Origin: Nannocystis sp. | GTDB taxonomy: Bacteria > Myxococcota_A > Polyangia > Nannocystales > Nannocystaceae | Reading direction: 5' to 3' | Length of the DNA: 64,000 nt | NCBI GenBank assembly: GCA_016712315.1 | Contig: JADJRG010000022.1 | Coordinates: 496,001-560,000 of the forward strand | Part shown: positions 16,225-24,538 of the stretch, piece after piece | Layout: every line of letters starts with the position of its first letter | Numbering within the stretch: the first letter of the stretch is position 1 | Program-made: the position numbers and the translations under genes | The notes under the pieces: generated by a model | What the model was told of the DNA's origin: nothing | Databases searched by the model: none | The model's input: the letters and a program-made list of their open reading frames with translations, nothing else

Positions 16225-17448
16225 CTACCCCAACCACCACCACAGCGTCGCCACCCCGCCCGCCAGCGTCAGCGCCGTCGACAGCGCGCCGAAGCGCAGA
16301 TACTCCCAGAAGCCGAGCTGATAGTGCCCCCGCGCCCCCTCCGCCACGATGATGTTCGCCACCGATCCCAGCAGCGTCAGGTTCCCCGCGATCGTGCTCA
16401 CGAACGCCAGCATCACCCACGGCAGCGCCCCGGCGCCCAGCTCTCCCGCGTGCTCGCCCATGATCAAGACAAACGGCACGTTCGACAGCAAGTTCGAGCC
16501 CGCCGTCACCAGCGCCGCGAAGCCGACCAGCCCGCTCCACCCCTCCAACCCCACGTACCCCTTGGAGATCGCCCACAGCGCCTCGATCACCCCCGTGCTG
16601 CGCGCCCCCGCCACCACCACGAACAGCGCCGCGAAGAACAGCAGCAGCGACCAATCCACCTTCAAGAAGACCTCATTCGGCTCCTCGCGATCGCGCAGCA
16701 TCAGCAGCACCGCCCCGCCCAGCGCCACGTAGCCCGGGTGCAGCCCCGCGAACAGCCCCGCGATCACCCCCGTCATCACCACCATCGTCGATCCCAGCCG
16801 CCCATCGCTCGCCGCCGACGCCAGCGTCACTGTCGGCATCGTCGCCGGCAGACGCCCGCGGAACAGCGCCCACAGCAGCCCCAGGTTGATCGCCAACGCC
16901 ACCGCCACCGCCGGCAGCGCCGCCGTCATAAACGGCAAGAAGCCCAGCCCGCTCATCCCGCCGATGATCATATTTTGCGGGTTCCCCACCAGCGTCGCCG
17001 CGCTGCCGATGTTCGCCGAGCTCGCCAGCGCCAGCAGGAACGGCGAGAGCGGCAGCCGCGCCGCCACGCAGATCCGCACCACCAGCGGCGTCGCGAACAG
17101 GCACACCGTGTCGTTCACCAAGAACGCCGACAGCCCCGCCGCCCCCACGGACAGCGCCATCAGCAGGCTCATCGGCCGGTTGAACCGCCGCAGCAGCGCC
17201 GCCGTCAGCCGCGCGAACGACCCCGAGCGCTCGAGGTAGACGCTCAGCAGCATCATGCCGAGCAGCAGCGCCAGCGTGTCGTAGTCGATCGCCGCGAAGC
17301 TCTGCTCCGGCGTCAGCGCGCCGACCGCCACCATCGCCACCGCGCCGGCCAGCGCCCCCGCGGGCCGCCCGATCGGCAAGATCGCCAGCCGCCGCGCCGC
17401 GATCAGCGCGTACGTCAGCCCGAAGACCAGCGCGATCGCCCAGCTCAT
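16225..17448 (-). CDS. ArsB/NhaD/SLC13-type anion or sodium-coupled permease
   Basis: This 407-residue protein has about eleven transmembrane helices. FLVNDTVCLFATPLVV and ANIGSAATLVGNPQNMIIGG are the paired substrate-binding motifs (S/N-x-P-type hairpins) of the ion transporter superfamily containing ArsB, CitMHS and SLC13. The second half repeats the pattern (SNLLSNVPFVLI, NLTLLGSVANIIV). The substrate could be a dicarboxylate, sulfate, arsenite or sodium; sequence alone does not decide. Its ATG overlaps the stop of the LysM-MepA gene (ATGA, 17445-17448), which is unusual for a transporter. Confidence 0.82.
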   Translation of the reverse strand: MSWAIALVFGLTYALIAARRLAILPIGRPAGALAGAVAMVAVGALTPEQSFAAIDYDTLALLLGMMLLSVYLERSGSFARLTAALLRRFNRPMSLLMALSVGAAGLSAFLVNDTVCLFATPLVVRICVAARLPLSPFLLALASSANIGSAATLVGNPQNMIIGGMSGLGFLPFMTAALPAVAVALAINLGLLWALFRGRLPATMPTVTLASAASDGRLGSTMVVMTGVIAGLFAGLHPGYVALGGAVLLMLRDREEPNEVFLKVDWSLLLFFAALFVVVAGARSTGVIEALWAISKGYVGLEGWSGLVGFAALVTAGSNLLSNVPFVLIMGEHAGELGAGALPWVMLAFVSTIAGNLTLLGSVANIIVAEGARGHYQLGFWEYLRFGALSTALTLAGGVATLWWWLG

Positions 17449-18755
17449 CGCCGAAAGCGCACGTGGAAGTGGTTCTTGTGGCCCTTCCAGTGGCGGATCA
17501 GCCCGTGCGGGTGACCCAGCCCGCGCGGGTACTGGAACAGCTCATCCAGCGTCTGCTCGTTCACCCCTTGCTTGCGCGCGTGCTCGTACAGCGCCTTCTG
17601 CACCCCGTAGTCCAAGAAGATCGACCGCACCTCGCCGGTGTCCGCGAACGCCTTGATCAGCGCCCACGTCCGCCCCACGTCCAGCGTGTTCGAGTTCGCG
17701 TCGACGAACCTCGTCTCCGCCGCCACCAGCCCCTTGTGCACCAGCCCCACGTCCACATCGACCCCTCGCTGGTGCGATCGATGCCCCCGCAGCGGCCCCC
17801 CGCCCTTGCTCGAGATGTCGCCGATGTGCACCTGCGGCCCCTTCGGCCGTCGCTGCTTGTAGCGCGACACCGCCGCCTGGATCGCCTTGATCGTATAAGC
17901 TGTCCCATAGGCCATGTGTGGCCGCTTCACGTGGTAGCCCGCGCCCGCGGGGAGCTGCACGCTCGCCGCCAGCGATCCCCGCACCTCGTCCTTCGGCGCC
18001 AGCTCGGCCAGCACCGACACCGACACCATCACCACCAGCTTCTGCCCCGGCTGCAAGCTCTTCGGGCTCTTCCGCAGCCGCTCCGCCACCTTCTTCGGCT
18101 GCAGCGCGATCAGCTCGCTCGGCGTCGCCTGGTACTTCGCCGCGATCTTGCTGAGGTTCTCGCCCTTCTTCACCACGTGCTCGGTCGCCTGCCGCAGCCG
18201 CGGCGCGATCTCCGGGCAGATCTTTAACTTTTGCCCTGGCCGCAGCAGGTTCGGGTTCTTCTTCAGCGCCGGGTTGAGGCGCAGCACGTCATCTTTGCGC
18301 ACCCCATAGCGACCCGCGATCCGCCCCAGATTATCCCCCGCGGCCACCTCGTGCTCATACAGCGCCGAGCGGAACTCGCACTCTGGCGCCCCCTTCGGCC
18401 GCGCCTTCTCCCCCTTCGCGGCGGCCTTGCTCGCCTTGCTCGCGCCGGCGCCTGCGCGCCCTGTCGGCCTGGGGTCATCGGCCAGCTCGATCTCCGCCGT
18501 CTCCTCGCCCTCCTCTTCCTCTTCTCCCTCCTCCGCCTCCGGCTCGACCTCTGCCGCCGCGTCGACCCGCGCGGGCGCGTCGACCTCGGATCCGGTCGGC
18601 GGAGCAGGCAGCCCGCGCAGCGCCTCATCGATCATCAGCGCCTCAGCCTTACGCGTCACGGTCGACCGCGGCCCCGCCGACGCGGGAGGAGCGGCGAGCA
18701 GCGCCACCAAGAGCGGCAGCAGCGCCGACGTACGGGACCGGAGGGAGCGGAGCAT
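17445..18755 (-). CDS. LysM-containing MepA-type murein endopeptidase (peptidase M74)
   Basis: This 436-residue protein is secreted (signal MLRSLRSRTSALLPLLVALL then PPASAG). An acidic Glu-rich linker precedes two LysM repeats, YEHEVAAGDNLGRIAGRYG and EHVVKKGENLSKIAAKYQA, each ending in LRPGQKL or LQPGQKL. The C-terminal catalytic domain has HIGDISSKGGG, GHRSHQRGVDVDVG (the H...G..D zinc motif) and NHFHVRF (the final HxH ligand). MepA-type enzymes cut the D-Ala-meso-DAP cross-link in peptidoglycan. A GTG at 18797 in frame has a GAGG upstream and is an alternative start. It is translationally coupled to the permease that follows. Confidence 0.9.
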   Translation of the reverse strand: MLRSLRSRTSALLPLLVALLAAPPASAGPRSTVTRKAEALMIDEALRGLPAPPTGSEVDAPARVDAAAEVEPEAEEGEEEEEGEETAEIELADDPRPTGRAGAGASKASKAAAKGEKARPKGAPECEFRSALYEHEVAAGDNLGRIAGRYGVRKDDVLRLNPALKKNPNLLRPGQKLKICPEIAPRLRQATEHVVKKGENLSKIAAKYQATPSELIALQPKKVAERLRKSPKSLQPGQKLVVMVSVSVLAELAPKDEVRGSLAASVQLPAGAGYHVKRPHMAYGTAYTIKAIQAAVSRYKQRRPKGPQVHIGDISSKGGGPLRGHRSHQRGVDVDVGLVHKGLVAAETRFVDANSNTLDVGRTWALIKAFADTGEVRSIFLDYGVQKALYEHARKQGVNEQTLDELFQYPRGLGHPHGLIRHWKGHKNHFHVRFRR

Positions 18756-18868
18756 ACGGACAAGGCCGGAGACCCCGGCCCGGCAGAGGATATTCACCGA
18801 GCCTCGCCTCGCAACTTTCTTGACGAAGGAGCCGCCCTCTGCGGGGCCCCCTGGTATACCGACGCCGC

Positions 18869-19738
18869 ATGGAAACCGTCGTCATCGCCGGGATCGAGCT
18901 CCGTCTCTGCCCACCGGACGCCCTCGATTGGACCTGGGTGGGCCGCCCGGAGCTCCTCCGCCAGCTCCTCGCCGCCTGGAGCGTCCTCGATCCCGCCGAT
19001 CTCCCGCTCGCTCCCCGCCTCATCGGCCGCCCTGGCGTCGGCAAGACCACCCTCGCCGCCGCCGCCGCCCGCGCCCTCGGTCGCCCGCTTTACATCCTCC
19101 AGGCGACCATGGACACCCGCCCTGAGGATCTCCTCATCACCCCTGTCATCGCCGACGGCCAGCGCCTGCGCTACGTCGCTAGCCCCCTCGTCTCCGCCAT
19201 GATCGCCGGCGGCGTCTGCGTGCTCGACGAAGGCAACCGCATGAGCGAGAAGAGCTGGGCCAGCCTCGCGCCGCTCCTCGATCGTCGCCGCTACATCGAG
19301 TCGATCGTCGCTGGGATCAAGATCCACGCCGATCCGCGCTTTCGCTTCTGCGCCACCATGAACGAGGACGCCAGCACCTTTGACGTCCCCGAGTACATCC
19401 ACAGCCGCCTCCAGCCGCAGCTCCTCATCGACTTCCCCGAGCGCGACGAAGAGCACGCGATCCTCCGCGCCAACCTCCCCTTCGCCCCCCACCAAGTCCT
19501 CCAATACCTCGCCGCCTTCCTCCAGCGCGCCCACGAGGAGGACGAGCCCTACACCGTGCGAGACGGCATCAACATCGCCCGCTACGCCCTCAAGCTCGCC
19601 GCCGCCGCTCCCGCGCAGCCCGCCGATCTCAGCCAGCAGCTCTATCAAGCCACCACCCAGATCCTCGGCCTCGAGGCCCTCGACTACCTCCCCGGCGCCC
19701 GCCCGGACGACGACGACGACGACGACGACGACCTTTAG
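18869..19738 (+). CDS. MoxR-type AAA ATPase
   Basis: This 289-residue protein has Walker A GRPGVGKTTLA (near residue 52) and Walker B GGVCVLDEGNRM with the sensor ATMNED, plus the arginine-finger region SRLQPQLL. These are the marks of MoxR/dynein-related AAA ATPases, which remodel partner complexes and usually work with VWA-domain proteins. No VWA gene is beside it; the next gene is a 672-residue orphan. The protein ends in a run of nine Asp, an unusual acidic tail that could touch that partner. It is divergent from the LysM-MepA gene. RBS is not obvious. Confidence 0.87.
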   Translation: METVVIAGIELRLCPPDALDWTWVGRPELLRQLLAAWSVLDPADLPLAPRLIGRPGVGKTTLAAAAARALGRPLYILQATMDTRPEDLLITPVIADGQRLRYVASPLVSAMIAGGVCVLDEGNRMSEKSWASLAPLLDRRRYIESIVAGIKIHADPRFRFCATMNEDASTFDVPEYIHSRLQPQLLIDFPERDEEHAILRANLPFAPHQVLQYLAAFLQRAHEEDEPYTVRDGINIARYALKLAAAAPAQPADLSQQLYQATTQILGLEALDYLPGARPDDDDDDDDDL

Positions 19739-19750
19739 AGAGACCACCGA

Positions 19751-19769
19751 CCTGCCCCAAAGACCAGCC
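19751..19769 (+). promoter_or_regulatory. Copy of the recurrent 19-nt motif
   Basis: CCTGCCCCAAAGACCAGCC lies 15 bp before the ATG at 19785, in the 46-bp gap after the AAA ATPase gene. It matches the copies at 5444, 5484 and 42940 in length and in its fixed ends. If functional it would lie inside the transcript of the pair. Confidence 0.4.
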
Positions 19770-19784
19770 GGTCATCACCACCGC

Positions 19785-21803
19785 ATGAGCGCTCCCATCT
19801 ACCAGCCAGCGCCCGATCGCCTCGCCCTTGATCGCGCCCAGCTCGCCCAGCTCGGCCTCGATCTCGGCCCTGTCCTCCTCCTACCTGTCGCCGGGGCCAG
19901 CCTTGAGGCCGCCACGATCGTCCGTCGCCTGATCGACGCGCACCGGCCCGCCGCCATCGCCGTTGATCTCCCGCGCAGCGCCGAGCCTCAGCTCCTACGC
20001 GCCGTCGCCCGCCTCCCCCTGCTCAGCGTCATCACCCTCCCGCGCCCTCGCGCCCGTCCCCACCACATCATCATTGAGCCCACCGATCCTCAGATCGAGG
20101 CCATCCGTCGCGCCCAAGAGCTCCAGCTCCCGCTGCATTGTGTCGGCGCCGATCCCGACGACACCGCGCCGCCCTCGCCCGGCCCCCTCCCCGATCCCAC
20201 CGCCGCCGACGCAGCCGGGGCACTTCACTACCTCCGCGCCCTGCTCGCCGCCACAGGCCCCTCCGCCCAGGGCCCCGACCCCGCCGCCGACCACCTCGCC
20301 CTCGAGCTTGCCCTGCTCGCCTACCCCGCCCCGCACGCCCCATCCCCGCGCCTCCTCGCCCTCTGCCCTCCGCGCGCGATCGCCCGCCTCTGCGCCGCCC
20401 TCCGGGGCCATCTCAGCGCCCCATCCCCGCCCCCGACCCCGCTCCGCCCCCGCCCACGCCCCGGGATCACCCTCGAGCACCTCAGCGAAGCTGCCAGCCG
20501 CAGCGTGCTCGCCGAGCTCCCCTTCTTCGCCGCCGCCTACGAGCGTTCCCGCGCCCCCGCCACCTCCAACCCCACCCCCAACCCTCCCAACCTCCTCCAT
20601 CTCTTCAGCCCCCCCATCCCGGACCCCCCCGATCTCACCAGCTCACCAGACGCCCACGCCCCCATCCCGCCGCAGCCCCTCGCCCCCGTCCCGCCTCTCA
20701 CCGGCCGAATCGCCCTCCTCAGCGCCCTCTGCCGCGCCGCCCAGCACACCTACCGCCGCGCCGTCGACCAGCCCTTACGCCCCGGCGTCATCGCCCAACT
20801 CCTCCGCTACGCCTGCCGCTACGCCCTCACCGAGGGCCGCCTCGCCCCCGATCTCTACCAGCTCCTCATCGCCGCGCGCGGCTTCGTCGACGACACCTAC
20901 GCCAGCGAATTATGGGAGCACGCCACCACCTATCCCTGGCAGAGCGCCGCCCCTGGCCTGCCCGTCCTTGATCTCGCCCTCGCCGATCTCGGCGCCCGGG
21001 TCCGTCACTTACGCTTCCGTCCGCGCCGCCTGGAGCGCCGCCTACGCGCCCTCGCCCCGCCACCTCGCCAGTCGCGCCCTGGAGAGTGGGCCGAGCGCTT
21101 CGGCGACGGGATCTGCTCCTATCCCCCTGAAGATCTCGTCATCGAAGGCACCAGCGAGCGCCTACGCGGCCGCGCCGATCGCCAGCTCCTCGATGAGCGC
21201 CAGAGCAGCGTCCCCTTCACCGCCGCGCTTGAGCGAGGCCTCGACCTCCGCGAGACCCTCCGTCGATGGCACGAAGGGGTCCTGTACGTCCACGTCGAGC
21301 GCCCCGTCCGGGGCCGCGCCGGCGACGTCGTCCTCATCTTCGAAGACGAGCTCCTCGACGTCGAAGACCCCAAATATCCGTGGCACATCACCTGGCAGGG
21401 CGAGAGCGCCGCCGAGGGGGACATCGCCACCTACGCGACCGATCCATTCGAGCAGATCATCGGCCCTGGGATCGGCCGGGCCCGCTACGGCGGCCTCCTC
21501 CTGCATCGCCCAGCCGGCACCATGCACGACATCTGGAGGGGACCGGACGAGCCCCACCTCGCCCGCACCAAGGCTGAGCACCTCTTGCTCGCCGCGCTGC
21601 GCCACAGCAGCGAGCGCGCCATCATTTACATCGCCCCCACCCCGCCGCGGCGCCAGCTCCGTCACCACGCCCAGCGCATGGACAAGCGGATCCTCTACAC
21701 CCCCCTCGGACAGCTCACGCCGCAGCTCCGCCGCCGCCTCCGCGTCTTCCATGTCCTCAGCGATCCGGCCGTCCGCGAGATCGCCCCTCGCTACATCCGT
21801 TAG
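19785..21803 (+). CDS. Large orphan protein paired with the MoxR ATPase
   Basis: This 672-residue protein has no signal peptide or membrane helix. Residues ~25-65 (VLLLPVAGASLEAATIV then AIAVDLPRS) look like the opening of a TraB/ChaN-like fold, but the usual GTAH and E motif is degenerate. A Pro-rich linker follows near residues 250-320. The C-terminal half has a conserved look: ERFGDGICSYPPEDL, VLIFEDELLDVEDPKYPW, TYATDPFEQIIGPGIGRARYGG, MHDIWRGPDEPHLARTKAEHLL, RRLRVFHVLSDPAVREIA. I recognise no catalytic motif. The protein follows the MoxR gene by 46 bp and is a candidate client or effector. Confidence 0.7.
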   Translation: MSAPIYQPAPDRLALDRAQLAQLGLDLGPVLLLPVAGASLEAATIVRRLIDAHRPAAIAVDLPRSAEPQLLRAVARLPLLSVITLPRPRARPHHIIIEPTDPQIEAIRRAQELQLPLHCVGADPDDTAPPSPGPLPDPTAADAAGALHYLRALLAATGPSAQGPDPAADHLALELALLAYPAPHAPSPRLLALCPPRAIARLCAALRGHLSAPSPPPTPLRPRPRPGITLEHLSEAASRSVLAELPFFAAAYERSRAPATSNPTPNPPNLLHLFSPPIPDPPDLTSSPDAHAPIPPQPLAPVPPLTGRIALLSALCRAAQHTYRRAVDQPLRPGVIAQLLRYACRYALTEGRLAPDLYQLLIAARGFVDDTYASELWEHATTYPWQSAAPGLPVLDLALADLGARVRHLRFRPRRLERRLRALAPPPRQSRPGEWAERFGDGICSYPPEDLVIEGTSERLRGRADRQLLDERQSSVPFTAALERGLDLRETLRRWHEGVLYVHVERPVRGRAGDVVLIFEDELLDVEDPKYPWHITWQGESAAEGDIATYATDPFEQIIGPGIGRARYGGLLLHRPAGTMHDIWRGPDEPHLARTKAEHLLLAALRHSSERAIIYIAPTPPRRQLRHHAQRMDKRILYTPLGQLTPQLRRRLRVFHVLSDPAVREIAPRYIR

Positions 21804-21923
21804 CCCTAGTCCCGCGCGTGTCATCGCGCGCCGGCGGCGGCCCCCCGGCCGACTTTTTCCCCGAGAATTGCCCTGCGCGCGCCGCATCGGCTATTGCTAG
21901 CGGGTAGAGGATCGAAGACCCCC

Positions 21924-22691
21924 ATGAACCGCATCGTAGCCCCCCGTCTCCTCGTTGGCCTCCTCGGCGCAGCGCTCTTCACCGGATGCAGCAACGATCC
22001 CCCGATCGGCGACATCGAGATCCCCTTTGAGATCGGCGTCGTCGCCGCGATGTGCTCCGAGGTCGACGCCGTCGAGGTCCGCATGACCCTCACGCAGATC
22101 CTCGAAGAGGGCGGCCCGCCCTCCCCGCAGACCGAGCTCACCCCCTGTGACGACGGCAAGGTCGTCTTCTCGGGGATCAACGCTGGCAAGTACGAGCTCC
22201 TCGCCGAAGCCCTCGCCGCGGACGGAGTCGTCATCCTCGACAACCTCCGCGCCACGACTCGCACCGTCGAGGTCCTCGAGGACACCACCGTCACCGCCAG
22301 CCCCGTCACCCTCACCTTCACGCCCGCCCAGCTCCTCGTCGCGTGGGAGCTGCGCAAGGGCGGCTTCCAGGCCCAGTGCGCCAACGTCGACACCAAGAAG
22401 TTCGAGATCTCAGCCGCGCGCACGGGCGGCATCGAGCCCCTCGGCGCGCCCCACGTCTTCGGCTGCGACGACGCCGCCGACGCCTTCCCGTACCACACCG
22501 TCCCTGATCTCATGCGTGAGCTCGACGGCTCCACCCTCGACACCGTCGTCATCCAGCCCATGGACGCCGCAGGCGCCAAGCTCGGCGCCAAGCTCAGCGT
22601 CCCCCTCGTCGCCCCTCCAGGTCACGGCCGCCCCGTCCAGATCCGGATCGTCTGCGAGGACGAGGTCTGCACCGCCGAGCAGGTCCCCTGA
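21924..22691 (+). CDS. Hypothetical lipoprotein
   Basis: This 255-residue protein has a lipoprotein signal (MNRIVAPRLLVGLLGAALFTG then Cys22). The mature part is beta-rich with paired Cys (AMCSE, TPCDDGK, AQCAN, FGCDD, IVCEDEVC), suggesting disulfides. GKVVFSGINAGKYELLAEAL resembles the strand pattern of a carboxypeptidase-regulatory or prealbumin-like fold; no function is known to me. I use ATG 21924, since the frame start at 21894 adds ten residues before the signal. The stop codon sits inside the first copy of a 14-bp tandem repeat. Confidence 0.7.
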   Translation: MNRIVAPRLLVGLLGAALFTGCSNDPPIGDIEIPFEIGVVAAMCSEVDAVEVRMTLTQILEEGGPPSPQTELTPCDDGKVVFSGINAGKYELLAEALAADGVVILDNLRATTRTVEVLEDTTVTASPVTLTFTPAQLLVAWELRKGGFQAQCANVDTKKFEISAARTGGIEPLGAPHVFGCDDAADAFPYHTVPDLMRELDGSTLDTVVIQPMDAAGAKLGAKLSVPLVAPPGHGRPVQIRIVCEDEVCTAEQVP

Positions 22692-22738
22692 GCCAGGTCC
22701 CCTGAGCCAGGTCCCCTGAGCCAGGTCCCCTGAGCCAG
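22680..22738. repeat. 14-bp tandem repeat, about 4.2 perfect copies
   Basis: The unit CAGGTCCCCTGAGC begins at 22680, 22694, 22708 and 22722, followed by CAG. The copies are identical. The first contains the stop codon (22689-22691) of the lipoprotein gene, and the array precedes a terminator. Slippage here would alter only the 3' UTR. Recent expansion is likely. Confidence 0.95.
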
Positions 22739-22744
22739 CCTGTC

Positions 22745-22788
22745 ACGCGCCAGGGATCGCCCCGATCCCCGGCGCGTGTCTTGTTTTT
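22745..22788. terminator. Terminator between convergent genes
   Basis: A 15-bp arm ACGCGCCAGGGATCG (22745-22759) faces CGATCCCCGGCGCGT (22763-22777) with one mismatch and a 3-nt loop. GTCTTGTTTTT follows. Its T tract overlaps the stop codon of the minus-strand VOC gene, so it probably serves the plus-strand gene. Confidence 0.85.
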
Positions 22789-23212
22789 AGGCGCTCACGC
22801 TCGGGATGTGGATCACCTGCACCGAGTGCCCGGCCGGGTCACGCAGGTAGAACGACGTCGCCCCGTCGCGGTGCACCTTCACCTCCGACGTGATCGTGAT
22901 CTCCAGCGCCTCCGCCGCCGCAGACAGCCGCTCAAACCACCCGCGCACGGCCGCGGCGCTCGGCATACAGAAGCCTAGGTGGTCGAGCGGAGAGCGCGAC
23001 AGATCGATCTCCTGGTCCGCGCGCGCGCGGTGCAGCGCCAAATTATCGGCCCCCGAGCTCAGGTACACGTTGTCCGCGTCCGGCGCCCAGTCCACCGCCA
23101 TCCCCAAGCCTTCGCGGTAGAAGCGCGCCGTCGCGTCAAAGCGCCCGCTCGGCACCCACAGCGCCAAGTGACGGAGACCGAGGGGACGAGGCAGATCCTT
23201 GTTCGACGACAT
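22787..23212 (-). CDS. VOC/glyoxalase-family protein
   Basis: This 141-residue protein has the paired beta-alpha-beta-beta-beta units of the vicinal oxygen chelate fold. LRHLALWVPSGRFDATARFYREGLGM gives the first His and helix, and PLDHLGFCMPS the second. Near the C-terminus comes ATSFYLRDPAGHSVQVIHIP, with the Asp-Pro-x-Gly turn usual for the family. Metal ligands (His, His) are present. The reaction is unknown: glyoxalase, dioxygenase or resistance activities all use this fold. I start at ATG 23212 (MSSNKDL), since the longer frame adds only low-complexity residues. Confidence 0.83.
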   Translation of the reverse strand: MSSNKDLPRPLGLRHLALWVPSGRFDATARFYREGLGMAVDWAPDADNVYLSSGADNLALHRARADQEIDLSRSPLDHLGFCMPSAAAVRGWFERLSAAAEALEITITSEVKVHRDGATSFYLRDPAGHSVQVIHIPSVSA

Positions 23213-23292
23213 CGCCGGCAAGCTAGCCCGGATCCGCCGCATCGTCACCGACCTGCTGCGACGGGTCGCAGCGCGCGACCGCCGAGCCCGCG

Positions 23293-24441
23293 TCAGCGCG
23301 GCCCAGGGCGCGGCAACAAGCGCCGCTGCTCCACCCACACCCCCGAGATCGGGCGCGCCCCGCCCCCGCGGAGGAACGCCAGCACCACCTCACCGCGCCC
23401 ATCCATCTCCAACCGCAGCTCGGCCAGCGTCGCCGCCTCGATCGACAGCTCCTCGCCGCCCGCCGCGATCGCCAAGCCCACGTGGCTAGGCGCGTGACCG
23501 GGCCGTCGCGCCGACGTCACCCCGATCGCCGCCACGGGCGCCCGCTCCTCGCCCTCGCTGACGAAGCCGCCCTCCAGCGTCAGCCACGGGAACACAGCCC
23601 TGTGGATCCACAGCAGCGGCGCCCCGCCCTGCGCCATGAAGCATTGCAGCGCCTGGTCGCTCGCGCCCCAGTCACGCACCCCCCACGAGTGCTGGCGAAG
23701 CCCCGCCGCTGAGACCGCCAAGATCCTCGCGTCGAGCGCCACGCTGCCGACCATCGCCCCTGTCTGCACGTACGAGCGCAGCGGCCGCCGCTGGATCCCG
23801 CGCAGCAGCGCCGTGTCCCACTCGGCCTCGCCCAGGAGCCGCGAGAGCAGCTCCGGGTCATCGTCGCTGCCTGGCACGAACGGCGCCGCCGTCGCCGAGA
23901 ACGTCAGGTCCACCCGGCACTCGATCCTCGCGCGCAGCTCCGCCCCCTCATCGGAGCCTCGCGCGGCCGACTCAGGCGCCTGCCCGCCCGCGCCCAGCGC
24001 CTCCAGCTTGCCGCGAAAGCGCACCGTCCAGCGCTGCATCGGCGCCCCGCAGTCGATCGTCAGCCCGCCAGCCCGCCAGTGATCATCCTCGGGCGCGCCG
24101 CGGATCACCTGCTGCCCGCCCGCCAGCGAGTACACCGCGCCCGCCTCAAAGACCACCAGCCACACCCTGTGCGCCGCTCGTCCTGGCAGCCACTCGATCC
24201 GCGCGACGACCGCCAGGTCGCCCTGTGTCGCCACGAAGGTGTAGTCCTCCGAGAAGTGGCGGCGCCCGTCCCACGCGTGCGTCGCCTCGTCTTGCGCGCG
24301 CGGCCAGCTCGCCTCGTGGGGGCGATGCCGCACCGCCCAGCGCGCCACCGCCGACTTGAACCCCCGGCGCAGCAGCCCGCGGAGCCCCCCGGAGGCCTCC
24401 TCCAGCCGCTCGTTCTCTCGACGCCGCTGGGGGTCGCTCAC
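23293..24441 (-). CDS. Hypothetical protein, possible AttH/CrtC-like lipocalin fold
   Basis: This 382-residue protein has no signal peptide or membrane segment but is rich in long beta-strands. Recognisable stretches are RHFSEDYTFVAT, RSYVQTGAMVGSV and HSWGVRDWG, the latter typical of two-domain AttH/CrtC-like proteins (DUF7064-type) that bind or modify hydrophobic molecules. I cannot assign a substrate. The N-terminal 30 residues are Arg- and Glu-rich. It lies between the VOC gene and a divergent TPR lipoprotein, with no obvious operon partner. Confidence is good that it is a gene and low on function. Confidence 0.65.
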   Translation of the reverse strand: MSDPQRRRENERLEEASGGLRGLLRRGFKSAVARWAVRHRPHEASWPRAQDEATHAWDGRRHFSEDYTFVATQGDLAVVARIEWLPGRAAHRVWLVVFEAGAVYSLAGGQQVIRGAPEDDHWRAGGLTIDCGAPMQRWTVRFRGKLEALGAGGQAPESAARGSDEGAELRARIECRVDLTFSATAAPFVPGSDDDPELLSRLLGEAEWDTALLRGIQRRPLRSYVQTGAMVGSVALDARILAVSAAGLRQHSWGVRDWGASDQALQCFMAQGGAPLLWIHRAVFPWLTLEGGFVSEGEERAPVAAIGVTSARRPGHAPSHVGLAIAAGGEELSIEAATLAELRLEMDGRGEVVLAFLRGGGARPISGVWVEQRRLLPRPGPR

Positions 24442-24538
24442 CCCTGGAGCCTAACAGGCACGGGGCGGGCTCGTGAAGCGCGCGCCTCGCCGTGGCAATC
24501 CTGGGCGCGTCGTGATACCCAGGCTCTTGGAGGAAGCT

